Below are positions 54,233-61,959 of a DNA stretch of 64,000 bases, piece after piece. Numbering within the stretch: position 1 is the first letter of the stretch; every line of letters begins with the position of its first letter. The stretch spans positions 11,938-75,937 of the forward strand of contig JAFGJR010000179.1 in NCBI GenBank assembly GCA_016928975.1, written 5' to 3'. This DNA comes from Sedimentisphaerales bacterium (GTDB lineage: Bacteria > Planctomycetota > Phycisphaerae > Sedimentisphaerales > SG8-4). Made by a program: the position numbers and the translations under genes. The notes under the pieces were generated by a model. That model was not told the origin of the DNA and made no database searches. It saw only the letters and a program-made list of their open reading frames with translations.

Positions 54233-56563
54233 ATGGCTACGAAGTTGTCGTTCCTCGTGATCGTATCCCTTTGCGGGAACGCCGTTGCGCAAGCGGATTC
54301 ACTGCTGTATCGCGACGCAACCCAGCCCGTCGAGTCCCGAGTCCAGGACCTGCTGCACCGTATGACTCTTGCCGAGAAGGTCGGGCAGATCAACATGCCG
54401 TGCGTCTACGTGGGCGGGCTTGGGCGGGACGTGGCCGGAAAGACGGAAGGATGCAAGAAGTTCACACTGGGTCAGTTGGAGCCGGGTGTCGGGCCGGCGG
54501 GTGGCTTCTTCACCATGGCCAATACGATCCTGCTCGAAGGCCCGGGCCAGCAGGTCGCCTTCTTCAACGAGTTGCAGCAGATGGCGATCCAGCAGACACG
54601 GCTGGGCGTCCCTCTTCTGCAGACGGAGGAAGGCACGCACGGCCTGATGTGCTCGCTCGGGACGATCTTCCCGGAGGGTCCGGGGCTGGGCAGCATGTGG
54701 AATCTGGACCTGGTTCGTCAGATTTACGCCGCGGCGGCCAGAGAGGCCCGTTCCGTGGGCATCCACCAATTGTGCACGCTGGTCGTCGAGCCTATCCGCG
54801 ACCCGCGCCTGGGTCGAAACCAGGAGGCGTATGGCGAGGACCCGTTCTTCTGCGGCTGCATGGCCCGGACCATCGTCGAGGCGGTGCAGGGCGACGACAT
54901 CCGCTCCCCGGAGCACGTCGTCGCGGTCCTGTGCCACTACCCCGGCCAAAGCCAGCCGGTGAGCGGCTTCGAGCGCGGCGCGATGGAGATCTCCGAGCGG
55001 ACTTTGAGGGAGGTCTTCCTGGTGCCCTGGGTGGCGGGTATCAAGATAGCCGGCGCGCTCGGCGTCATGGCGACCTATCCGACCATCGACGGCACGCCCG
55101 TCCACGCCTCCGAGTGGATCCTCACGAAGATCCTGCGCGAGGAGCTGGGTTTCCAGGGGCTGGTGTTGAGCGAGGGCAGCGGCATTGAGACGATCATCTA
55201 TGAGCACCTGGCCAGGGACTACAAGGACGCCGGCGTCATTGCATTGAAGGCCGGCGTGGACGTGGGCATCTCCTACGAGTCGGCGTACATGCGCGACATG
55301 ATCGAGAGCGTCGAGCAGGGCCTCGTCCCGGAGTCACTGCTTGATCGTACGGTCGCTCGAATCTTGAGAATGAAGTTCCGTCTGGGACTGTTTGAGAGTC
55401 CATACGTTGACGCGACGCGCGCGAAGCAGGTCGTCCACAACGCCAAACACCAGGATGTGGCTTTGCAGGCCGCTCGCGAGAGCATCGTCCTCCTGAGAAA
55501 CGAGGGCAACGTGTTGCCGCTGAGCAAGGATGTGGAGTCTATCGCCGTGATCGGGCCAAACGCCGACCACGCCAAGAATCAGTTGGGCGACTACGTGTCC
55601 CGTGCGATCCTCCAGGACATCATGACGGTTCTTGACGGCATCCGGAAGACCGTCTCACCCAGGACAAAGGTCGAGTACGTCAAAGGCTGCGATGTCGTGG
55701 GCACCGGCAACAATGAGATTGACGAGGCTCGCGAGGCCGCCAGGCGTGCGAAGGTTGCCATCGTCGTCGTCGGCGAGAACGAGTGGGGCAGCCCCAACAA
55801 GACCGGCACGGACGGCGAGGGGTACGACGCCGCGACGCTGGAGCTGACGGGCCTGCAACTGGACCTGGTGAAGGCGGTCCATGAGACGGGGACGCCGACG
55901 GTGGTCGTTCTCATCAACGGTCGTCCGCTGGCGATTCGCTGGGTTGCCGAGAATGTTCCCGCCGTAGTCGAGGCGTGGCTGCCGGGCGAGAAGGGCGGGC
56001 AGGCAGTGGCGGAAGTGCTCTTTGGCGACCATAACCCCAGCGGCCGGCTTACCGTGACGGTGCCTCGTCACGCGGGTCAGTTGCCGGTCTACTACAACTG
56101 CAAGCCCTCGAAGGCGCACTGGGTCGAGCACGGCTGGGGCAAGCCGTACGTGGACATGAATCCCACACCGTTGTACGAGTTCGGTCACGGCCTGAGCTAC
56201 ACGAAATTCCAGTACAGCAACCTGAAGATCGAACCCAGGAATCCCGGCATTGGCGGATCGGTTCACGTCAGCGTGGATATCGAGAACACCGGGGATCGTC
56301 CCGGCTCTGAAGTCGTCCAGCTCTATATCGACGATCCGATCAGCAGCGTCGTGACGCCTGTGAAGCAGTTGCGCGGCTTTGAGAAGGTCTTGCTTGCGCC
56401 CGGGGAAAGCAAGACCGTCCGCTTCGTCCTCACGCCGGAACACCTGGCCTTGCTGAACCGCTATCTCGAATGGGTCGTCGAGCCCGGCGAGTTCCGCGTC
56501 ATGGTGGGACGCTCGTCAAAGGACATCCGCCTGACCGGGACGTTCGAAGTGGCAGGACGCTGA
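54233..56563 (+). CDS. GH3-family beta-glycosidase with altered active-site motifs
   Basis: The 776-residue protein starts at 54233 after GGAGGAAG and has a signal peptide ending NAVAQA. The GH3 TIM-barrel domain (about 25-380), the alpha/beta sandwich domain (about 400-620) and the Fn3-like domain (about 680-770) are complete. EAYGEDPFF is standard. The segment that normally reads KHF is VLCHYPG (C234-H235), and the nucleophile segment, usually SDW, reads LVLSEGSGIE (E314). Such SEG variants form a recurring subgroup in planctomycetes and Bacteroidetes as I remember it. It probably acts on a beta-linked plant or algal glycan, but activity cannot be assumed. Confidence 0.9.
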   Translation: MATKLSFLVIVSLCGNAVAQADSLLYRDATQPVESRVQDLLHRMTLAEKVGQINMPCVYVGGLGRDVAGKTEGCKKFTLGQLEPGVGPAGGFFTMANTILLEGPGQQVAFFNELQQMAIQQTRLGVPLLQTEEGTHGLMCSLGTIFPEGPGLGSMWNLDLVRQIYAAAAREARSVGIHQLCTLVVEPIRDPRLGRNQEAYGEDPFFCGCMARTIVEAVQGDDIRSPEHVVAVLCHYPGQSQPVSGFERGAMEISERTLREVFLVPWVAGIKIAGALGVMATYPTIDGTPVHASEWILTKILREELGFQGLVLSEGSGIETIIYEHLARDYKDAGVIALKAGVDVGISYESAYMRDMIESVEQGLVPESLLDRTVARILRMKFRLGLFESPYVDATRAKQVVHNAKHQDVALQAARESIVLLRNEGNVLPLSKDVESIAVIGPNADHAKNQLGDYVSRAILQDIMTVLDGIRKTVSPRTKVEYVKGCDVVGTGNNEIDEAREAARRAKVAIVVVGENEWGSPNKTGTDGEGYDAATLELTGLQLDLVKAVHETGTPTVVVLINGRPLAIRWVAENVPAVVEAWLPGEKGGQAVAEVLFGDHNPSGRLTVTVPRHAGQLPVYYNCKPSKAHWVEHGWGKPYVDMNPTPLYEFGHGLSYTKFQYSNLKIEPRNPGIGGSVHVSVDIENTGDRPGSEVVQLYIDDPISSVVTPVKQLRGFEKVLLAPGESKTVRFVLTPEHLALLNRYLEWVVEPGEFRVMVGRSSKDIRLTGTFEVAGR

Positions 56564-56593
56564 CCGGGTGTGTGTGGAAATACCCTGGCGACG

Positions 56594-56685
56594 GGGTGGC
56601 ATCGGCAAGCGGAATCTTCGGAGCTTGCCGATGGTGCCACGCATCTGAGGGGCCATCGGCAAGCTGGTGCTTGCCGCTGCCACCC
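56594..56685. repeat. GGCATCGGCAAG...GCTTGCCGCTGCCACC repeat, copy B
   Basis: A 92-base element with the same ends and internal ATCGGCAAGCTGG segment as the copies at 40935 and 63379. Similarity to copy C continues beyond the right end (AACTTGCACAGACA). It lies between the GH3 and MFS genes. Confidence 0.65.
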
Positions 56686-56835
56686 GGCACAACACCCTGA
56701 AACTTGCACAGACACGAGGCCTCGCAACAGCGGTCATGCACCCGGTCTGTCGTTGCCCATTGCACTTTGTGGCGAATTCGGTATGCTCTGTCGCTTCCGC
56801 CCGCATCAGGGCTTTCGGAGATCGACAGGGTAGGT

Positions 56836-58071
56836 ATGAATCAGCAATCTCTCAAGGTCCAATGGACACAGTTGACCGTTCTGTCCGGCGTCCACTTCCT
56901 GGTGGACATGCTGGGGAACATGATTCCGGCGATTCTGCCGGTCCTGCTCAAGGAGTATGGGATCACTCTGCTCGTAGGCGTCTCGATCCCCATCCTTCTG
57001 TCGTTGGCCGCCAACGGCGTGCAGATCGTGACGGGTCGTATGAGGTCGGACAAGACCACGCCGCTCTTCCTGCACGTCGGAATGATCCTGGCGGCGAGCA
57101 TATGCCTGATCGCGCTGGCGCCCAGGTCATCCGCCGGGATTGTCCTTCTGTTTGTCTTTGGCGTCGTCAGTGGGACAGGGGTCGCCGTCGCCCACCCGGA
57201 GGCCCTGCGCGCGGTGCACACATTGAACCGGATCTCGCCGTCCCTGAGCACAGCGGTGTTCATGACCACCGGCTTCTTCGGCTTCGCCTGCGGCGGGATG
57301 ATCTCGGCCCTGCTCGTCTCCTTTTATGGACTGGACGGCCTGTTTCCACTGGTCGTTCTTCCCGTTGCGGGTATTATCGCGGTAGCCCTGTCGAGGGTTC
57401 GTCTGTCGGCCGATGGCCATGCCGTGTCAGCCGACGGCGGGCAGCCGATCCAGAGGCTGGATGCCGTGCCTTTCTGGAAGGTGCTGCTCATTGGAGTCCC
57501 CGCCGGAGTCTCGACCACCATCGTCCAGCAACTGGCTCCGACGTACCTGCACGAGATGGGCTTTGACCTGACCTTCGGCGGTTTCTCCACGGCTGTCTTC
57601 GGCTGGGGCGGCGCGGTCGGGCCATTCCTCTGGGCAGTCCTTGCACACAAGAAGGGGGATCTGCCATGCTCGGTCTGGGCCTTCCTGCTGTCCGTGCCGT
57701 TCATGGTGCTGTACCTCATATTTGACGACCGGCCTGCGGCGGCTTGGCTGTTGTTCGGCGTGGGCTTCTCTTCCATGTCCGCGTACATCCTGACCGTCAC
57801 GCTGGCCCGCGAGGCGAAGGGCTTGAATCTGGGCCACCGCATGGCCCTCATCGTCGGGGGCACGTGGGGTATCTCCATGCTGGTCTATCTGGTCTTTGCC
57901 GCCGTGGCGGATCTGGTGGGGACCGAGCCCGTGCTGAAACTCACGCCTGCGGGCTACCTTCTCTCGGCGATCTTCGCCTACTACGTGCTTCGCCAGCACC
58001 CGGAGTCCGTCCGCCGGTTCCGTGAGCTGCCGGCTGTCGGGCTGCCCGGTGGCGAGCGAGTGTCTGCATAG
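56836..58071 (+). CDS. MFS transporter (Fsr-like group)
   Basis: The 411-residue protein starts at 56836 (MNQQSLKVQW). It has 12 predicted helices in two halves separated by a charged cytoplasmic loop (RLSADGHAVSADGGQPIQRL). FLVDMLGNMIPAILPVLL in helix 1 and GTGVAVAHPEALRAV in the helix 4-5 region are reminiscent of the fosmidomycin-resistance (Fsr) group. The substrate is unknown; placement after a GH3 glycosidase allows a sugar or an unrelated drug. The spacer to the GH3 gene contains a repeat. Confidence 0.85.
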   Translation: MNQQSLKVQWTQLTVLSGVHFLVDMLGNMIPAILPVLLKEYGITLLVGVSIPILLSLAANGVQIVTGRMRSDKTTPLFLHVGMILAASICLIALAPRSSAGIVLLFVFGVVSGTGVAVAHPEALRAVHTLNRISPSLSTAVFMTTGFFGFACGGMISALLVSFYGLDGLFPLVVLPVAGIIAVALSRVRLSADGHAVSADGGQPIQRLDAVPFWKVLLIGVPAGVSTTIVQQLAPTYLHEMGFDLTFGGFSTAVFGWGGAVGPFLWAVLAHKKGDLPCSVWAFLLSVPFMVLYLIFDDRPAAAWLLFGVGFSSMSAYILTVTLAREAKGLNLGHRMALIVGGTWGISMLVYLVFAAVADLVGTEPVLKLTPAGYLLSAIFAYYVLRQHPESVRRFRELPAVGLPGGERVSA

Positions 58072-58094
58072 AGACCTGCTGTGAGGCGACTGCG

Positions 58095-58443
58095 ATGAAG
58101 ACTGCAAGTACGATCTGCATTCTGTGCGTGATAGTGTCGGCCGTCCCGACGAGCGCATTGGCGCAAGGCGTTGTCGCGGAGTTGATGAAATGGCATCCTC
58201 CACATTCGCCCACAGTTGCCCCAAGGTTGTCCACAAATGAACCGGTGCAATCTCCTCTACCACAACGTCCGCATGGACGCGGCGGCGAGCAACGAGCGAG
58301 TGGAGATCACGCTGAAGGGCTCGCCGGGCGATCCATTGAGAATCGCTCTGGGTCCCGGCTGGCGTGCGGAGACGAAGGAGAGAATGGACGGCGCATTCGC
58401 TCTGGCGGAAGCGGGGGAATATACGTTTCATCGCGACAGATAG
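58095..58443 (+). pseudogene. Possible frameshifted small secreted protein
   Basis: A start at 58095 after GAGG encodes a good signal peptide (MKTASTICILCVIVSAVPTS, ALAQ). The frame keeps protein-like codons until about 58215, then continues as low-complexity Pro/Arg sequence. From about 58240 to the stop at 58443 the next frame carries well-biased codons (LLYHNVRMDAAASNERVEIT, LKGSPGDPLRIALGPGW). Joined, they would make a secreted protein of about 115 residues. The product is unrecognised. Either a real frameshift or two unrelated short frames would explain this. Confidence 0.35.
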
Positions 58444-58459
58444 TCGCGCGGCTGCCGGC

Positions 58460-59137
58460 TCAAGGCTTTGAATACGCACGCTTCAGGTCGGCCAGCCGCA
58501 GTGCCTGGTCTTTCGTGAAGGCGCCCACTCGGGTCCGCTCGAGCTCGTCAACATATCCGCCGGTGCCGAGCTGCTCCCCCAGGTCCCGTGCGAGCGATCG
58601 GACGTAGAATCCCGGACTGGTCACGAGCCTGAGACTGACGTAAGGCCAGGTATAGGCGAGCAGCTCGATCTGCCTGGCCTCGACCTGTCTGACGGCCAAT
58701 TCCAGCGGCTTTCTGGCCCTCGCGGCCTTGTAGGCGATCCGCCCGCGCACCTTGACGGCGGAGAAGACCGGAGGATGCTGGTGGATGCTGCCTTCAAAGC
58801 TCTTCATCGCCTGGCGAATCTCGTCCTCCGAAGGAATCCGGCTGACGGGGACCTGGGTCTTGTCGCCCTCGCGGTCCTCCGTCGTGCTGCGCCACCCGAG
58901 CTTGATGCGGACGATGTATTCCTTCTCCTTCGCGACGACACTGGCGAGCGTCCGCGTGGCGGCCCTGCCCACGCCGATGACCAGCACGCCCTTGGCGCAG
59001 AGGTCGAGCGTGCCGCCGTGACCGACTCGCCTCTGGCCGGTGCATCGTCGGACGATATCGATGACGTCGTGCGAAGTCATCCCTTCATCCTTGTACACGA
59101 CAAGCATGGTGCCATCGTTCAGAGCGTTCTCAGGCAT
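58460..59137 (-). CDS. truB: tRNA pseudouridine(55) synthase TruB
   Basis: The 225-residue enzyme starts at 59137 with AGAGG upstream; an ATG at 59152 is the alternative. VYKDEGMTSHDVIDIVRR and RRVGHGGTLDLCAKGVL are the TruB N-terminal signatures, with catalytic D45. The usual GTLDP reads GTLDL, a tolerated change next to the Asp. VFSAVKVRGRIAYKAAR and GFYVRSLARDLGEQLG complete the core. It lacks the longer C-terminal PUA-like extension of E. coli TruB. It converts U55 of tRNA to pseudouridine. It stands alone between unrelated genes. Confidence 0.94.
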   Translation of the reverse strand: MPENALNDGTMLVVYKDEGMTSHDVIDIVRRCTGQRRVGHGGTLDLCAKGVLVIGVGRAATRTLASVVAKEKEYIVRIKLGWRSTTEDREGDKTQVPVSRIPSEDEIRQAMKSFEGSIHQHPPVFSAVKVRGRIAYKAARARKPLELAVRQVEARQIELLAYTWPYVSLRLVTSPGFYVRSLARDLGEQLGTGGYVDELERTRVGAFTKDQALRLADLKRAYSKP

Positions 59138-59262
59138 CAGTGCCTCTGACATTCCAGACTGCGCGGCACGCAGGCGACAGATATAGTAGCATAACGCGCA
59201 GCCGGTTGCACAGGCGAGTCTGTGCGGCATCAAATAAGCTTGCGCATGGGCGAGGTAAAGGC

Positions 59263-59292
59263 TTGTGGCGCCGCCGGCCCATCTGGTACAAT
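59263..59292 (+). promoter_or_regulatory. Promoter for the GLUG-type secreted protein gene
   Basis: TTGTGG (59263-59268), 18 bases, then TACAAT (59287-59292) with an extended TGG before it. The start would be near 59299, 48 bases before the ATG at 59347. Confidence 0.45.
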
Positions 59293-59346
59293 GACACCAA
59301 AGAGGCAGAACCATCGAGGGTAGGACCTTTTTGCAGGAGGATTCGT

Positions 59347-60627
59347 ATGGTGCTGGCAAGACGTCCTTCAGAGTTCCGTGACATGCCCGGTATCCACTGG
59401 TTTCACCATCTCACGCTCGCACCGGTCGTGGCGAGCCTTCTCCTTTCGGTCGCCGCAGGCAAGTACAGCGGCGGCAGCGGCATATCGACGGATCCGTATC
59501 TGATCCGTACGGCGGAGGAGTTGAACACTCTGGGCAACAGTCCGGGTGACTGGGACAAGTGCTTCCGGCTGATGGAGGATATCGACCTGGAGGGCTACAA
59601 TGAGACCAACTTCCACCTCATCGGGTCCTGGGTGTCGTATGGCGACACCGCCAACCAGCCGTATCGAGCGATCTTCGATGGAAATGGGCGGACGATCTCG
59701 AACCTGCGATACAGAGACATGAAGGGAAATGGGATCGGCCTGTTTCGATACGTGCACGGAGGAGACGTCAGGAACCTGACCCTCAAGAATGTGAAGATCG
59801 TGAGTGACGGCGTGGACGTGGGGGCGCTGGTCGGCCGGATGGGCAGCGGCGGCATCGTCAATTGCCACGTCGTCGGCGTGGATGTCATGGGCAATACCCG
59901 GGTAGGCGGCCTGGTTGGAAACACCGATGGGGGCATTTACCAATGCTCATCCCGGGGCCGCGTTGCAGGTGTATGGTACGTCGGCGGCCTGGTCGGCGGC
60001 GTCGGCGATGCGATTGTCAAGACGTCGTACTCGAAGGCGTCCGTGTCGGGCAACGAAAGTGTCGGCGGACTCATCGGCGCGACGCTCAACCAGGAAGCGA
60101 TCGTCGACTCGTGCTACGCCAATGGCAGCGTCACCGGGACCCTGTACGTCGGGGGACTGGCCGGGCAGGTAGTCACCGGAAGGGTCTACAAGTGCTATTC
60201 CACCGGAGCTGTCAAAGGCAGCCAATCCGCCGGAGGATTGACGGGGAACCTGAAGATTCTCGGCGATGTGATGGCGTCGTTCTGGGACGCGGAGACGAGC
60301 GGCCAGACCGGAGGCGCCGGCACCGGCAAGACCACGGCGGAAATGTGGTCGGCAGACACCTATAGCACGTGGGATTTCATCTACACGTGGACCATTTGCG
60401 ATGGGCGGAACTATCCGGTGTTTCTGTGGCAGATCCCCACGGCCGATCTGCGCTGCCCGGACGGCGTGAATGCGACAGATTTTGCCTGGTTTGCGATCCA
60501 GTGGCGGCGCGACGACTGCGGCGGCGCGAACTGGGACTGCGAGTGGGCGGACTTCGACGGGTCCGGTGACGTGAGATTTCCCGATCTGGCCATCCTTGCC
60601 GAGGAATGGCTGACCGGGGTGTACTGA
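59347..60627 (+). CDS. Secreted GLUG-repeat beta-helix protein with C-terminal dockerin-like motif
   Basis: The 426-residue protein starts at 59347 after AGGAGG. A signal peptide ends near SVAAG. ISTDPYLIRTAEELNTLGN and FRLMEDIDLEGY are typical openings of GLUG-type surface proteins; the repeats then read GGLVGNTDGG, GGLVGGVGDA, GGLIGATLNQ, GGLAGQVVTG and GGLTGNLKIL, a stack of beta-helix coils. The C-terminus has two dockerin-like motifs, VNATDFAWFAIQWRRDDC and VRFPDLAILAEEWL, a typical Phycisphaerae ending. Probably a surface adhesin or scaffold component; no enzyme motif. Confidence 0.83.
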   Translation: MVLARRPSEFRDMPGIHWFHHLTLAPVVASLLLSVAAGKYSGGSGISTDPYLIRTAEELNTLGNSPGDWDKCFRLMEDIDLEGYNETNFHLIGSWVSYGDTANQPYRAIFDGNGRTISNLRYRDMKGNGIGLFRYVHGGDVRNLTLKNVKIVSDGVDVGALVGRMGSGGIVNCHVVGVDVMGNTRVGGLVGNTDGGIYQCSSRGRVAGVWYVGGLVGGVGDAIVKTSYSKASVSGNESVGGLIGATLNQEAIVDSCYANGSVTGTLYVGGLAGQVVTGRVYKCYSTGAVKGSQSAGGLTGNLKILGDVMASFWDAETSGQTGGAGTGKTTAEMWSADTYSTWDFIYTWTICDGRNYPVFLWQIPTADLRCPDGVNATDFAWFAIQWRRDDCGGANWDCEWADFDGSGDVRFPDLAILAEEWLTGVY

Positions 60628-60658
60628 ACGGATGGATGTAGAAGGGGGGATCAGGTCT

Positions 60659-61411
60659 ATGGACGGCTCAGGGATGTCTCTGTCGGGTCAGACGGCCTTG
60701 ATTACCGGCGCCGCCAAGCGTATCGGCAGGGCGGTGGCCCTGGCGCTGGCGCAGAATGGCGTTCGCGTGGTGGCGCACTACAACCGCTCGCGGGGGGAAG
60801 CGGAGGCCCTGTGTGAAGAGATCGAGCGGATGGGAGGATCGGCCTGGCCGGTCCGGGGCGACCTTGTCGAGCCGGGCCAGACGGAAGCCGTCTTCAAAGA
60901 GGCCGTGGAACGGGCCGGCGCCATCGACGTTCTGATCAATAGCGCCTCGATCTTCGACGTGGAGACGATCTGGGAGATGACGGACGAGTCTTTGTGCCGG
61001 AACATGCGTCTCCATACGATGGCGGCTCTGATCCTGTCCCGGGCTCTGGCGAGGCAACAGAGGTCGGGACACATCATCAACCTTCTGGATACGCGGGTCG
61101 TCTCGTATGACAAGGACCACGCCGCGTATCACATCAGCAAGCGCTCGCTGTTGACGCTGACCCGGATGCTGGCGTTGGAGCTTGCGCCGAAGATCGCCGT
61201 CAATGCCGTGGCGCCAGGGCTGATCCTGCCACCTGCCGCGCAGGACGAGACGTACCTGGACAAGCTGGCGCCCACCACGCCGTTGCAGCGTCACGGCAGT
61301 CCGGCCGATGTCGTCGAGGCTGTGCTCTTTCTGCTGCGCAGCCGGTTCATCACGGGACAAATCCTCTACGTCGACGGCGGGTACCACATGAGAGGGCACT
61401 TGTATGACTGA
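60659..61411 (+). CDS. SDR-family reductase, probably pteridine (dihydromonapterin/dihydrofolate) reductase-like
   Basis: The 250-residue protein starts at 60659, after GGGGGG; ATG codons at 60632 and 60674 are alternatives. TALITGAAKRIGRAVAL is the cofactor loop with the Lys-Arg pattern of pteridine reductases and FolM, and HYNRSRGEAEAL is the NADP-selecting segment. INSASIF and AAYHISKRSLL provide the active-site Asn-Ser and Tyr-Lys. It overlaps the folB gene by eight bases, which strongly suggests a role in folate or pterin reduction. A generic 3-oxoacyl reductase cannot be excluded by sequence alone. Confidence 0.83.
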   Translation: MDGSGMSLSGQTALITGAAKRIGRAVALALAQNGVRVVAHYNRSRGEAEALCEEIERMGGSAWPVRGDLVEPGQTEAVFKEAVERAGAIDVLINSASIFDVETIWEMTDESLCRNMRLHTMAALILSRALARQQRSGHIINLLDTRVVSYDKDHAAYHISKRSLLTLTRMLALELAPKIAVNAVAPGLILPPAAQDETYLDKLAPTTPLQRHGSPADVVEAVLFLLRSRFITGQILYVDGGYHMRGHLYD

Positions 61412-61796
61412 CGCCCGGCAAGAACCGCCGCTCGACCAGATTCTCATCCGCGACTTGCAGTTCCGCTGCATCGTGGGCGTCGACGCGGAGGAACGCCGCG
61501 AGAAACAGGACATCAAGGTGCAGATCACGCTGGACGTCGATCTGCATAAGGCGTGCCGGACCGACGCGATCGAAGACACGGTCGATTACCGGGCGCTGAA
61601 GAAGGACATCCTGCGCATGGCCGAGAGCTCCCGGTTCCGTCTCGTCGAGGCCTTGGCGCAGAACGTAGCAGACATCTGTCTGACACGCGAGCGTATCGTG
61701 CGCGTCGAGGTGATCGTCGAGAAGCCCGGGGCGCTGCGATTCGCCAGGACTGTTGCCGTGCGGATTGTCCGCGCGCGGGACAGCCGCAACGTGTGA
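61404..61796 (+). CDS. folB: Dihydroneopterin aldolase FolB
   Basis: The 130-residue protein matches the family length. LIRDLQFRCIVGVDAEERRE is the N-terminal signature with the substrate-binding Glu, IEDTVDYRALKKDIL and RLVEALAQNVAD follow, and VEVIVEKPGALRFA carries the catalytic Lys (K107). It cleaves 7,8-dihydroneopterin to 6-hydroxymethyl-dihydropterin in folate synthesis. The start lies within the end of the SDR gene, so the two are co-translated. Confidence 0.93.
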   Translation: MTDARQEPPLDQILIRDLQFRCIVGVDAEERREKQDIKVQITLDVDLHKACRTDAIEDTVDYRALKKDILRMAESSRFRLVEALAQNVADICLTRERIVRVEVIVEKPGALRFARTVAVRIVRARDSRNV

Positions 61797-61809
61797 GGGA
61801 TGTGCCGCG

Positions 61810-61959
61810 TTGAAGCTGGCCGACCAGTCGCGCAAGGCTATTGCCCGGATCCAAGACGGCGTGCGCGACCGGCTCGTGCGCCACATGCCCTCGGAGAAGG
61901 CGGACGAGATCGCCGCCGTGTTGGCCAGCGACAAGTGGACCCATGATTACCTGATCTCG
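61810..61959 (+). pseudogene. C-terminal remnant of a serine dehydrogenase proteinase (SppA/ClpP-fold) gene
   Basis: About 50 codons (LKLADQSRKAIARIQDGVRD through SDKWTHDYLIS) resemble the end of the SDH proteinase family, where WTHDxPI is followed by the EEARELGLPV segment. Here the similarity breaks off right after HDYLIS and there is no protease domain upstream, where folB ends 14 bases before. The frame stays open to 62103 through sequence that belongs to the opposite-strand gene. A deletion has probably removed both ends. The family call rests on one short motif region. Confidence 0.5.
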
